64,000 bases of DNA from Achatina immaculata (taxonomy: Eukaryota; Mollusca; Gastropoda; Stylommatophora; Achatinidae): NCBI GenBank assembly GCA_009760885.1, contig CM019719.1:35815584-35879583 (forward strand), in the 5' to 3' direction. Numbering within the stretch: position 1 is the stretch's first letter; every line of letters begins with the position of its first letter. Made by a program: the position numbers and the translations under genes. This document shows, in pieces, positions 23,401 through 31,268 of this stretch. Below the pieces are notes generated by a model. That model was not told the DNA's origin. It saw only the letters and a program-made list of their open reading frames with translations, and did not search any database.

Positions 23401-26121
23401 TTTTCAAAGTCTGATCCTACAAAACTATGTTCTCTTACTTTACCATAGATCTAGATTGCAACCTCCATTTACACGTCACAACGTCAAAGAGCTCTTGTAC
23501 ACAAGCAGATAAAATTCAGAACCAAGCCTTTCATTTCATTTGTGTGGAAATGAGATAAACATCCTTAGCTGGATGTGAAAATGATGCAAACATAGAACCA
23601 CTAGATATAAGAAGAGAAAAATCAACCTTTGAGGCAGTTGAAAGATATAAACATGACCTCCACACCATCCTAACAGAATAGTGATTGATATATGAAAGCC
23701 TAATAATAGACCGAAAGTAAAAACTCCAGTGCTCATAGCAGAACAGATAAACACAAGACATAAACTCCCTCAAGACATTGAAGAACTTACAAAAGTATCA
23801 AACATCCAACCAAGACAGACTAACACTTCTTCATACTTAAACTAAACTTAAAAAAAAACAAAAAAAACAAACCAAAACTAGTGAACAAATCATCAGATCC
23901 CAGCATCTTAAATCTGTGTGCGCAGGAGACAATAGAATTCTACCCCAAGGAGTGGATCATTCCATACACTGATGGGTCAGCATTCAAGGAAACAGACAAT
24001 GCAGGTTATAGTGTATTCATAATGTTTCCAGACAAGACAACAAGCCACATTTCCTTGTGGATCTCACTACTACAGTTATGATGCTGAGATACAGGCTGTT
24101 TTAGCAGTTCTGACAGGTGCCATCACCAAATACAAAAACGATGCCACACAACACAAAAAAAAACCTTGTTATCTTCTCAGACTCTCAATCTGCTTTCCAG
24201 GCCCTTAAAAATTGAATAACAACGGTTGATAAAATTACAGCTGTGAATCTTGCACAGACAGCATAGATTCATAGTCATGTCAACACATGATAAATAGTGT
24301 ATAAGTATACAACTATACACAGAGCACTGCAGTAAAGCTGTGATATCAAAATGTATAAACTAGGAAAAAAGTATGAACAGCTTTTATTATTTAACGAACA
24401 CAAAGTCGTGACGTTTCGGCGTGAGACTTAATCATACAAACGCATACAGGATGAAGAATTAGAGAGAGGAGATAAAGTATAGGTGTCCTGGAAGAACAAA
24501 AGAGAGTTAAGACGTACAAAAACGTTTGTCACAGTGAAAATAACTTAGTAGAAGAATCAGAGAGAGGAGACAAAGTATGAGATCACATAAAACTATGTTG
24601 ATGAATAACAAAAAAATGGGAAAAATTAATCAAGAAATATAATTAGAACAAAACTTATCTGAATATTTTAGATGGCTTTCATACATAGTCATGTAAGCCC
24701 AGCCAGCAGTGAGCTCTGATAGTCTTTGTGTGTCCAGGTTCAGCTTGACGCCTTAGCTACGAAGCTTGTGCTGAGAGCAATGCTGACTAGTTTCACATTT
24801 GAACTGTGTAGTTCTTAAAATGGCATCCTTACTGGGTGACTCATCAATGAGGACTGATGTGAAGGATCATTGATGAACATTCTGTGCAATGTTCACTGGA
24901 GCGATTATGGGAGTATCTCATTCGTGATGATGCTGAAAACCTAATGGTGAACATTGATAAAATTACTACTGACAGTGAACCTACTTTCCTCCTATGATAT
25001 CAAGACCACCCTAAGTGGATACCAGGGTGCATGGACATCAGAGGCAATGAACATGGTGGCAGACTGGCAGAGAATGGAGCCATCATGTCACAGCCTCATA
25101 TCCCTGCCAAGATGAGAACAGTTAAACACTTACACACAACAACTGCAAGTAGCAGTGGATGGATATCTGGGCCAGCGACACAACTGGAAGATTCCTATGT
25201 ACATAATTACCAAGGCCCAACCCTGGGGACAGGATCAACAGCTTATGTCATAGAGACCAGTACACAATCTTCAGGTTGTACACAGGACACACCACCCTCA
25301 ATAATTACACAAAGTGACTGCTGACCACACCCCCATACTCCATACATTGCAACAGACAAGAAGAAGAAACTGTTAAGTGTCAACTGCTGGTCTGCAGTGC
25401 ATTATGAGATCTTCAAAAGAACCTGATATCAAAATTCTTTTCTATCTGTGACATTCTGAATGGAGATATAGAGCAGCTGAAAAAGACTTTGTACATTCCA
25501 CTATCTGGCACAAGAGGGGAAAAAGTGAGTACTCATAAACTCGGGGATCGGAAAAATCAGAGTCAAAAGTCACTATTCCCAGATGAATTATGGGAAACCA
25601 GTGTCTTAAAATTTCAGTTTCATATAATTGATTTTGAGAATGTAGAGGAAGGAAAAATCATTAATAAAAAATGTTTGTGTTTTATGGCATGTTGTTTTCT
25701 AGTTTCAGTTTTATTTCTTATGTTATCGTATTTGGTGTTGTATACTTTAATAATGAATGTAATCTGTTTTTTTTTTTTTTTGTTTCCTTTAGATTACATC
25801 AATCCATACTTGAATGGTGATGTCACGCGTGTGAACAAATATGCCACAATCAGCAGGACATCTGACACATCCCACCCAGGAAGATATGAAAGAGATCTCA
25901 TTCCCTGCTCCAACACAGATCACAACATCCACTACAACAACTCAAGTCTTGCACCCCCTCCTTCTCCGACTCCACCACACAGTATCCAAGAGGAGTGGGC
26001 CTTCAGTCACACTGCCATTTCAACATCACTTCCATCTTCCACAAGTGACTACCTTTCCTCAGGTCGACTACCAAGCAAAACTATATCTTCCATACATAGC
26101 TATGAGTTTGCAGGGGAATGA
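5140..26121 (+). CDS. USP31/USP43-like ubiquitin-specific protease (partial, 3' part, possibly damaged)
   Basis: Gene-level entry; exons are listed separately. USP-family enzymes (peptidase C19) cleave ubiquitin from substrates with a Cys-His-Asp/Asn site. The joined exons follow the order of human USP31/USP43: first CxxC knuckle and [10 protein letters not shown], ubiquitin-like insert, second knuckle [15 protein letters not shown], then [10 protein letters not shown], and a long Ser-rich tail containing GDHWV (compare EHWV in USP31). All junctions are GT-AG and phases agree from exon to exon, which is strong evidence. The catalytic Cys box lies upstream of the window. The His box (NHHG...GGHYTAYC in the human proteins) is absent, a one-base frame break sits at about 18060, and an in-frame TGA ends the last exon early. 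This may be a decaying copy, a catalytically inactive form, or an assembly problem. Family call is firm; functional status is open. Confidence 0.88.
5784..5992 (+). CDS. USP exon 2: ubiquitin-like insert
   Basis: 209 nt, enters in phase 0 after ttgcttacag and leaves with two bases (AG) before gtaggc. It encodes [20 protein letters not shown] through [10 protein letters not shown]. Human USP31/43 have the equivalent stretch with a conserved GF(Q/H)RSF and a following acidic segment. There is no frame break. Confidence 0.88.
6475..6589 (+). CDS. USP exon 3
   Basis: 115 nt. The first base completes the split Arg codon left by the preceding exon, and the exon ends in phase 0 at aaatcag|gtaaga. 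It encodes [20 protein letters not shown] then [10 protein letters not shown]. This matches the human RFG-P-----AWDLLQKEILEKM type of segment. The acceptor is ctacag|gttt. Confidence 0.87.
7300..7490 (-). mobile_element. LINE 3' fragment
   Basis: Read on the - strand it gives a basic [13 protein letters not shown] segment followed by a [18 protein letters not shown] segment and SRRRR from a GAA-type tail. This is typical of the last residues of LINE reverse transcriptases. It is short and broken, followed by a TA microsatellite at about 7481-7500. Confidence 0.5.
7515..7795 (+). mobile_element. RTE-like LINE 3' fragment (family C)
   Basis: The 3' terminal piece of the family found on the - strand at 51735-52126. 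Shared stretches include [15 protein letters not shown] coding sequence and the end ggcacgggaaggatgtaa followed by TA repeats, which looks like the family's tail. It has several stops and is heavily 5'-truncated. Confidence 0.6.
7850..7980 (+). repeat. SINE body fragment (family 1)
   Basis: Matches the body of the tRNA-headed SINE at 60533-60775: cacccagctgtagaaa, a gggtaaccc variant, and gtgat-ccgaccacttcacc. The tRNA-like head is missing. Confidence 0.6.
8020..8260 (-). repeat. Dispersed repeat F fragment, joined to SINE tail
   Basis: Shares gtggagtctgctaaag and flanks with 14590-14760 and 28000-28140, in reverse. It is followed at 8262-8385 by the 3' part of SINE family 1 (tcaccctctagtgtg and tgcctctaaggcatg variants). 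Confidence 0.55.
8426..8532 (+). CDS. USP exon 4
   Basis: 107 nt, phase 0 in and two bases out (AG|gttagt). It encodes [14 protein letters not shown]...[17 protein letters not shown], the counterpart of human FSLRVV...YLLPQ..PLCH..VERAL. The acceptor is attgttcag. The intron upstream (6590-8425) holds LINE and SINE fragments and a TA microsatellite. Confidence 0.86.
8923..9003 (+). CDS. USP exon 5, copy a
   Basis: 81 nt, one base in and two bases out, so it is a symmetric in-frame cassette. It encodes [28 protein letters not shown], matching human GPPHVKLAVEWD. The acceptor is ccttcctacag and the donor AC|gtaaga is a good consensus. The exon lies in a block of about 1.1 kb that is duplicated at 12163-13275 with a second copy of the exon. 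Confidence 0.88.
9195..9660 (+). mobile_element. LINE RNase H and 3' end fragment (in block A)
   Basis: The broken frame encodes [17 protein letters not shown] RNase H sequence, then [20 protein letters not shown] and the C-terminal region, ending in a GAAGAAG tail. It is the same family as the 47490-52715 LINE (family A). It is joined on its left to a repeat F fragment rather than to the rest of the LINE. Confidence 0.75.
9880..10420 (+). mobile_element. LINE reverse-transcriptase fragment (family A)
   Basis: Encodes [20 protein letters not shown], then [20 protein letters not shown], the catalytic box [16 protein letters not shown] and [17 protein letters not shown] is the RT active-site motif. 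TAG at 10281-10283 and a second stop about 90 bases later break the frame. The same sequence lies at 50457-50960, where a stretch of about 66 bases between the GVLSP and YADD motifs is deleted. The 144-bp array follows directly. Confidence 0.85.
10421..12162 (+). repeat. 144-bp tandem array inside LINE coding sequence (288-bp higher-order unit)
   Basis: Twelve full units and a partial one. Each unit is 48 codons ([37 protein letters not shown], then TLHNL or MLHNL), taken from LINE family A downstream of YADD. Units are essentially identical except for one C/T alternation (ACG/ATG) that strictly alternates, so the array grew as a 288-bp dimer. Because 144 is a multiple of three, one frame stays open through the array, giving a 504-codon ORF at 10695-12209. 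Confidence 0.95.
12450..12530 (+). CDS. USP exon 5, copy b (tandem duplicate exon)
   Basis: This copy differs from copy a at two of 81 positions: CAG to CAA (silent, Gln) and the final base AC to AT. That changes the split codon from Thr to Ile when it is joined to exon 6. The acceptor is identical (ccttcctacag). The donor is AT|gtaaca, weaker than copy a because +5 is C instead of G. The cassette is a multiple of three with matching phases, so including either copy or both keeps the frame. Whether it is spliced cannot be told from the DNA. Confidence 0.6.
12725..13225 (+). mobile_element. LINE RNase H and 3' end fragment (in block B)
   Basis: Better preserved than its partner at 9195-9660. 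It reads [20 protein letters not shown], then [10 protein letters not shown]..., and after a frame change [20 protein letters not shown], a Cys/His C-terminal motif. It ends with RRRR from the GAAGAAGAAG tail. Confidence 0.8.
13276..13830 (+). mobile_element. LINE C-terminal fragment (degenerate)
   Basis: Broken frames give [19 protein letters not shown], a middle part with [15 protein letters not shown] sequence, and [19 protein letters not shown]. This is the usual order of the region after the RT core in RTE/L2-like LINEs. There are many stops. A GA-rich microsatellite follows at 13877-13965. Confidence 0.6.
14188..14314 (+). CDS. USP exon 6
   Basis: 127 nt, one base in and phase 0 out (gaaaag|gtaaaa). 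It encodes [18 protein letters not shown]... and [14 protein letters not shown], the counterpart of human CTLDECFQFYTKEEQ. The acceptor is tatttacag. The upstream intron carries GA and CA microsatellites. Confidence 0.88.
14500..14885 (+). repeat. Dispersed repeat F
   Basis: Shares a 260-bp pattern with 27885-28140: gtgcagtacttctttaacag and a tagcagactccaccacca motif present twice here in tandem, then gttagccaggctaggcctgt and ggtcttggtcagctatgg. Reverse partial copies lie at 8020, 9045 and 12575. No coding sequence recognised. Confidence 0.7.
15180..15415 (+). mobile_element. LINE C-terminal fragment
   Basis: Encodes a degenerate [17 protein letters not shown] segment, the GRPK-TWRRT motif common near the C-terminus of RTE/L2-like LINE proteins. 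It ends with a short gatggatgga run. Confidence 0.5.
15600..15720 (+). repeat. Penelope-like terminal fragment
   Basis: Matches the outer end seen at 24293-24362 and 36655-36728 (gcagtaaagctgtgata and aaaatgtataaac). Only a short piece remains. Confidence 0.5.
16715..16837 (+). CDS. USP exon 7: second zinc knuckle and LKRF motif
   Basis: 41 codons, phase 0 at both ends, acceptor atctttcag and donor aaacag|gttggc. It encodes [20 protein letters not shown] then [19 protein letters not shown]. The CPHC pair completes the USP zinc ribbon, and LHLKRF is a USP signature a little before the His box. Human USP43 has DDAWKCPHC..LQQG and IIHLKRF here. Confidence 0.92.
16838..18003 (+). other. Intron of the USP gene with LINE-derived elements
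   Basis: Holds a T-rich tract, a short GAA-tailed LINE-derived piece in reverse at about 16950-17020, and a larger one at 17205-17690 (separate entry). No exon encoding the missing His box was seen on either strand. Confidence 0.6.
17205..17690 (-). mobile_element. Internally deleted LINE: 5' part joined to the GAA tail
   Basis: On the - strand it follows the 5' part of the family A LINE (47490-47965) closely, with [35 protein letters not shown] and [16 protein letters not shown]. It then jumps directly to a gtgcgtac-type end and a GAAGAAG tail. The endonuclease, RT and RNase H regions are absent. This is the layout of a non-autonomous derivative that may use the LINE machinery. Confidence 0.7.
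18004..19560 (+). CDS. USP exon 8: end of the catalytic fold fused to the Ser-rich tail, with a frame break
   Basis: The acceptor is gtctacag and the donor is atcag|gtaaga. The first 19 codons, in phase with exon 7, read [19 protein letters not shown] (human RRNKLSTLVKFPLSGL). That frame then meets TAG at 18073-18075. From 18063 a second frame stays open for almost 500 codons: [30 protein letters not shown], then a Ser/Arg-rich tail with RQFSAP (14-3-3-like RxxSxP), an acidic [10 protein letters not shown] patch and [18 protein letters not shown]. One extra base at about 18060 would join the two frames in line. The segment between them in the human proteins, about 60 or more residues with the catalytic His, is missing. 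The tail frame ends one base into a codon, as exon 9 requires. Confidence 0.8.
20590..20920 (-). mobile_element. RTE-like LINE C-terminal fragment (family D)
   Basis: The - strand encodes [18 protein letters not shown] and a following [10 protein letters not shown] segment. This is a decayed form of the RRMLRIPWT.K..NEE..R and IENIITTGKIEG motifs seen at 52971-53453. Confidence 0.6.
21272..22034 (-). mobile_element. Mariner-type element, 763 bp, with about 90-bp terminal inverted repeats
   Basis: The left end tgaggtcatacc... and the right end, reversed, agagggtcatacc... match over about 90 bp each, through tatcaccttaactgcatcc. Both ends are flanked by TA (21270-21271 and 22035-22036), the target duplication of Tc1/mariner elements. 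The inside encodes only the start of a transposase plus a few scrambled remnants, so the copy is internally deleted and non-autonomous. Confidence 0.88.
21511..21945 (-). pseudogene. Truncated mariner transposase, N-terminal DNA-binding part
   Basis: An open frame of 144 codons includes a [20 protein letters not shown] segment, [13 protein letters not shown], and [19 protein letters not shown]. This is the paired helix-turn-helix DNA-binding region of mariner transposases. A stop follows KVCAH, and the catalytic DDD/E domain is missing. Transposases of this family bind the terminal repeats and cut and paste DNA; this copy cannot. Confidence 0.85.
22388..22958 (+). repeat. 68-bp tandem array, six units, with leader
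   Basis: Copies of agccatgagagaacagtg recur exactly every 68 bases from 22551 (22551, 22619, 22687, 22755, 22823, 22891). The leader at 22388-22550 matches 23118-23290 directly. The unit contains sequence resembling the start of the tRNA-like segment at 23230-23300. Confidence 0.9.
23118..23448. repeat. Long inverted repeat with tRNA-like B box
   Basis: Arms of about 150 bases (23118-23275 and 23306-23448) are reverse complements with some mismatches. Shared stretches include acaaagcactttaatg and gagagaaagaaaaatcacaa. Near the loop one strand reads ggagcccgtggtttgaatct; its ggtttgaatct resembles a tRNA B box, so the element may be a head-to-head pair of SINE copies. Confidence 0.8.
23520..25470 (+). 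mobile_element. RNase H-bearing LINE 3' part, interrupted by a Penelope end
   Basis: Frames encode [20 protein letters not shown] (RNase H start), then after an interruption at about 24285-24960, [20 protein letters not shown] (compare [15 protein letters not shown]). A degenerate C-terminal region follows. It is a different family from the 47.5-kb LINE. There are many stops and frameshifts. Confidence 0.7.
24285..24680 (+). mobile_element. Penelope-like terminal sequence
   Basis: Matches the left end of the 36.65-kb Penelope-like element: gcagtaaagctgtgatatca, aggaaaaaagtatgaacag, gtgacgtttcg, and ttaatcatacaaa. It lies within a LINE RNase H remnant, so it is the younger insertion. Confidence 0.65.
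25793..26121 (+). CDS. USP exon 9: C-terminal tail, ends at an in-frame TGA
   Basis: Two bases complete the Asp codon started at 19560; the acceptor is tgtttcctttag after a long T tract. It encodes [20 protein letters not shown], then a Pro/Ser/Thr-rich tail ending [12 protein letters not shown] at 26119-26121 closes the frame, but the same frame continues open for 58 codons to TAA at 26296-26298. The sequence is low-complexity in places; membership rests on splice phase and on the absence of another acceptor giving an open frame. Confidence 0.72.
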
Positions 26122-26298
26122 TTTAGTGACATTCTGCCAGCCAAATCCCGTACATTGCCAGGATATGTACAAGGCAGTCGGGATAGCAAATATAACTTTC
26201 GGCGTCCCAGAGGAACTTGGGGTGTGAAAGCTGTGAAGTCTGCACCAAGAAGCCTCGGTAACATTCCCACACCTTGCCTGAGAGAGTCCTCAGTATAA
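26122..26298 (+). other. Open frame directly after the USP TGA (readthrough or lost C-terminus)
   Basis: In the same frame as exon 9, 58 codons run without a stop to TAA. They include FSDILPAKSRTLPGYVQGSR, then KYNFRRPRGTWGVKAVKSAP and NIPTPCLRESSV. The composition (Arg, Gly, Pro, aromatic mix) looks protein-coding and unlike the flanking AT-rich UTR. One base (TGA to TGG, Trp) would extend the protein. The base after TGA is T, not the CUA of known leaky stops. Confidence 0.5.
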
Positions 26299-26464
26299 GT
26301 TATATGTAATAGGACATCATTATATATAAGATGTCACATGTCATATTTTAAAACTGTAATTACAGTGTACATTTTTTTATGTGAAACAGGCATTATTTTG
26401 TTTTACTGTGCTAAACACTGACAAATGGAAAGACAAGAGTGTGAAAAGCAGTTTCTCAGCTCAT

Positions 26465-26660
26465 ATACAGGCTAAACTGGCAGCCTGATTGGCTGAGAGG
26501 TTAGATGCTTGGTTTACTAATCTGATCTGGGAGGCTGAATGCAGCCAGGTATGATACTGACCACATCACACTTTCATACGCTGAAGGTTGTGGAAATATG
26601 AGCCTAGCACCATATCCCTAATATGCCTTAATGGTATTGAAATGGTGATTTTACATTTTT
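26465..26660 (+). repeat. tRNA-headed SINE (family 2)
   Basis: The head ttggctgagaggttagatgc resembles a tRNA A-box region. The body shares tgatactgaccacatcacac, ccatatcccta and a final tgccttaatgg with copies at 61730 and 63470 (+ strand) and 57800 (- strand). Confidence 0.7.
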
Positions 26661-27884
26661 TTACAGGCTAATCAACAAAGAATAGCAGTGAGGATTTAGG
26701 GGCATGGAAATACAGTTATCTGCCTGGAAAGAAAAACACTGTAAACTAGTTGGACTGAGCTTCTTTGACTACAGTCAGAGATGTTGAGTACAGAGAATGT
26801 TTAGTGCACACTGATTGAGAATTTTAGACCAGGCAGTGCATAGATCTGAGTTATTTATTCTTGGTCTTTTGCCTTAAATGGTTTCTATGTGACAGGGACT
26901 AAGGAATATTTGTTAAGCATTGTACAACCAGTTAAAGTCACAAGCCTATGATGTCATATTGTTAAATGCTGTGCCCTTTGAATGGTAAAACTAGTTCTTC
27001 CGGTGAATGAGATCATTAGAAGAAAAAGCTGTTTTACAATTGTTCCACAGTAAAACTACTGCATGTAGTCCACGGACAAAGCTGTTAGCAATTATTACAA
27101 GGGGTTCCTATATATTTTCTAAGAACTGATAGAGCTGAATATCTGAATGTATTTGAATAATGTTTATATAGAATTATGATATTGCTGTAATGATTGATGG
27201 TAAATGTAAAGAAATAATGCAGTATGATTATATGTTGTGGAAGTGTAGATGAGATAAAAAATGCATCAAAAATAGAAGGAAAACTACAGGTAGAATGTCA
27301 TATCCACAAACGTTTAACCAAAGAAATTGCTGATCACCGTCATCAGTTCCATACCATTTTATGCAGACAACAAAATGAATTATTTCAGTTTGTATATGGT
27401 ACATTGTACAGATCTGTTGCAACATTTCATGACATTGTTCTAAAAAAAAAAACAATGATATTTTCTTTCTTCAAACCTTATACTGTATTTTCTGTTATAT
27501 TGTGAAAACATTCAGTAATTTTTCTGTTGACATAATACATGGTTTTTCATAAAGAGTTTAGTATTTTCAAACATTTATCACTCGGTAAAGTAAGTTTAAT
27601 ATGAAACAAGTTATCATGTTAACTGGCAATTACCAATAAATTAACGATTTAAAAGAGAAAACCAAAACTTTTGGAGGTCGTCAGTTACTTTAACCATTTT
27701 ATATTATTGAAATCCTGGTTAAAAAAACACCAGAGAAATCGGTTGGAGGATAAATCTAGCAAGAAGTTGACGCTTGGTTTGTATGTAGGAGAATCAGCCA
27801 GTTTTCAGTTTGGTTCAGCATGTCAGCATTTTGTCAAGATTAAATCTCGCTGAAAATAAGATGTCTTGTTTGTCTTCTATCTAC

Positions 27885-28140
27885 CTGTAACTGCGAGCTG
27901 GTGCTCTTTGTAGCCAGTGCTGCGAAGGTGTTGAGGTACAACATTGTATCGGCGTGGAAGTGGGATTATGGTGGCTATCTTTTAAGTCCCCGAGTACAGC
28001 TAAAAAGCAGGGGGTGTGCAATGCTTCTTTAGCAGACTCCACCACCATGGGGACTATGGCGATCCCTTCCATGTTAGCCAGGCTAGGCCTGTTACTGGGG
28101 GTACCACGAAGAGGTGGGACAGGGTCTTGGTCAGCTATGG
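27885..28140 (+). repeat. Dispersed repeat F, second full copy
   Basis: Matches 14500-14830: gtgtgcaatgcttctttagc, cagactccaccaccatg and gttagccaggctaggcctgt. It passes without a break into the 34-bp array. Confidence 0.75.
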
Positions 28141-28555
28141 GTCGCTAACCCTGATGTTGGCATATCAGCTATGGATCACTAACCCTGATGTTGGCATATC
28201 AGCTATGGATCACTGACCCTGATGTTAGCATATCAGCTATGGGTCACTAACCCTGATGTTGGCATATCAGCTATAGGTCACTAACCCTGATGTTGGCATA
28301 TCAGCTATGGGTCACTAACCCTGATGTTGACATATCAGCTATGGGTCACTAACCTTGATATTGGCATATCAGCTATGGGTCACTAACCCTGATGTTGGCA
28401 TATCAGCTATGGGTCACTAACCCTGATGTTGGCATATCAGCTATGGTTCACTAACCCTGATGTTGGCATATCAGCTATGGGTCACTAACCCTGGTGTTGG
28501 CATATCAGCTATGGGTCAATAACCCTGACGTTGGCATATCAGTTATGGGTCGCTG
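28136..28555 (+). repeat. 34-bp tandem array, 12 units
   Basis: ttggcatatcagctatgg recurs every 34 bases from 28157 to 28531 with a few substitutions. The first bases of the unit come from the end of repeat F (ggtcagctatgggtc), so the array arose by expansion of its edge. Confidence 0.95.
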
Positions 28556-31134
28556 ATTGCCTCATCGGATTAAAAAATTCTTAAGAACATCTACATTCTG
28601 CTAATGTTTGTAAAGTGTGCTTAATTTTACATTTAAAAAAAAGTATAAAGTACTGAATGCAAGTATTGTATTATATTGAGAAAACTGGTGTTTTGGAAAG
28701 TGCTCCATGCAGAGTGAAAGACACTGACAGTTTTTAAAAAAAATCTTAGTGTGATGACTGTATGAAACACCATGTTTGTAAAAATCATAAATTAAACTTT
28801 TTTTTGCTTGAAAGTTGTATGTATATCCATCACAACTGACACCACAAAGTTTTTATCTTGAAGGGTTTTGTAATATGGTAGTGTAACAATTTCTTCTACT
28901 GGACTTGAGATAATTCTACAGGCTTGAGTTTGTTAACTTAGTGTCCCATCTTATTGAGAATATAGAAAATTAAGAGTAAAAAATTGTGAGTTTCTTTACA
29001 AAAAGTAGTTTAGACTACATGCTCATATGAAACATATTTAATGTTAATACATTTTTGGAAGTGTTTTATTTTCTCTGAATGGATTGTATGTAACAGTTAA
29101 TTTATGTCTTTTTTTCTAACTAATGAATTCTTTCTCACCATTCATTTATTTTTAGTGAAATTGATTTATACATTCTTCAATTTTCAGTATTTCTAGAAGA
29201 AAAGAAATGAGCTATCTTTCAGTATCATTCTTTTATTTCCAAATTCATGGTTTTATTTTGTTTTATGTAAATAGAACATTTCTGATTTATTTTTCTCATT
29301 TTTCATCTTCATTGTGAAAGGCATTTCCAATTTTTAAAAATGTTGCATTTCACATCATTGTAAAATATATTTCAAAGTGCATATACAGGAGTTCTTAAAG
29401 TGTATGGATTTTTGTTGTTTGTGTATCTGAGTTGAAGTCATGGGCAATGGGAAGACATTTACGTTACATATAGGTAGGATTTTTCCATTGCTTGAATAAG
29501 GACAGCTTATAAGATTGTTACTGAATAACAGGGTTGAGTTACTGTGGTGGAGATTGGTCAGCTACCTGTCTTTGAACAATAGGGAGGAGCATAGATGACA
29601 AACATTTAATTGGAGGAGATCATTTTGGTGAATAAACACACTAGGAAAAGAAAGAAAAGGGCACTTGTAATTATTGCATTTGGTGGATGTAAACCGTGTC
29701 ATACTTTGAGATACTAGTTTGAGTAATGGCTGCTTATGTGGAGCAGATGCCACAAAGTGTGCAGGTAGGGTTTAAAATTTTGCATCAGGGCATAGAAGCA
29801 CTGACCATATCATGATTTCAGCTTGTGTTTCCATGATGAGAGATTGGTGCCGTTTGGCCATGCATCCATTAGTGGTGTAAGAATTATTGGTTTTGTGGAG
29901 GGACATGATACATTCATATATAATTGATGTGCACTCATGCACATCATCTTGCTACTCCTTTCATCAAATGTCAGCTTGTTTTCCCAGCATCATAATAAAA
30001 TGTCCAGTGCATTGTCCACGGCAAGAAAGATTTGGAAACAAAATACATTTGATTTTCATTCAAAAAGTTTGATTTTCATTCAAAAACTAACATTCATCAT
30101 TTATTTGTTGTTATGACTTGTTAAAACTTTTTGTTGATATGTTTAGTTATAATAAATATAAGTATTATCATTTTTTTTCTTTTTATGTCAATGCTGAGCT
30201 AAATGGCATCATTTTGTATATCTTACTTAGGTCAGCAAATTAGCTGTTGGACTGTCAAACGCTTATTGTTTTGTTTTTTTTTGTTGTTGTTTTGCAGTCC
30301 AGGTCACAAGAGACTTTAGTTATGAATTAACGATCTAGAAATTCTACTAAATGAAATCATTTAAAAAAAAAAAAAAAAAGAAGATCTATTAATTGGAGAA
30401 CAGCTTTGTCTAGAAACAGGAAGAAAATGCCAAAACAGAAACTGCATGTAGCCTGTTGTCCACTCGACTGTACTTTGTATTTTTATTGCCAGCTCCACAG
30501 CACTGGCTTCACTAAAGTCTTTGTTGGACATACTGAGAGAAGTATAAATCAGATGTACTTATACAGTGTTATACAAGTATCAGATTGATGATATGGAAAT
30601 TATCTTCATTTGATCAGCTTCATAAGAGTATTAGTAGTATAAGAGATATTTTTTGTAAGGCAGCTGTGTTTTGACTTCATCTTCTAGATACTGTTTTTTT
30701 TTTTGTTGTTTTATTGTGGTGCAGTTTGTTTTGTGTAGTTAGAATAAAGCTGCACCTGTCTTCACTCAGTACATCTGTGTCAAGGCTAGTTCACTTGAAC
30801 CAGGATAGGAAACTGCTGTGATGATTTATCTGTGGCAGAATGTTCTTGATCCATTCATGTGGCCTGGTGTGAGTGAATATTTTATTTATTGTGCTTGAAA
30901 TGTAGGTGTGGTTTTTTCTGTTTTTGTTTTCACTTCTGAAATAATTTCCATGCTCTAGAGAATAAATTTTGATGAGAAATTTTGGTAGATGTGGCTCTGT
31001 AATTTAAAAATATAGGTTAGGTTAGAAATGTTGCAGTTTTCAGTTTATTTAGATTTTCTCTAAACATTGCTCTGGGCATTGCTTCGCATAGTTGTGGAGG
31101 ATCTTCCAGCACTATCAGTGGTGTTTTGGAGTGA

Positions 31135-31268
31135 AAGAGTTAAAGATTATTGATTGAAAGAGTTAATAGATTATTCGTTAAAAGAGTTAAAGATTATTCA
31201 TTGAAGGAGTTAAAGATTATCATTTGAAATAGTTAAAGATTATTCATTGAAAGAGTTAAAAAGATTAT
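31135..31268 (+). repeat. About 24-bp tandem repeat, five to six units
   Basis: Imperfect copies of gaaagagttaaagattattc in tandem; spacing varies by one base. Confidence 0.85.

Noticed and set aside
25841..26227. 128-codon ORF overlapping the last USP exon
   Set aside because: It is out of phase with exon 8; the other frame continues the splice phase and leads to a better C-terminus.
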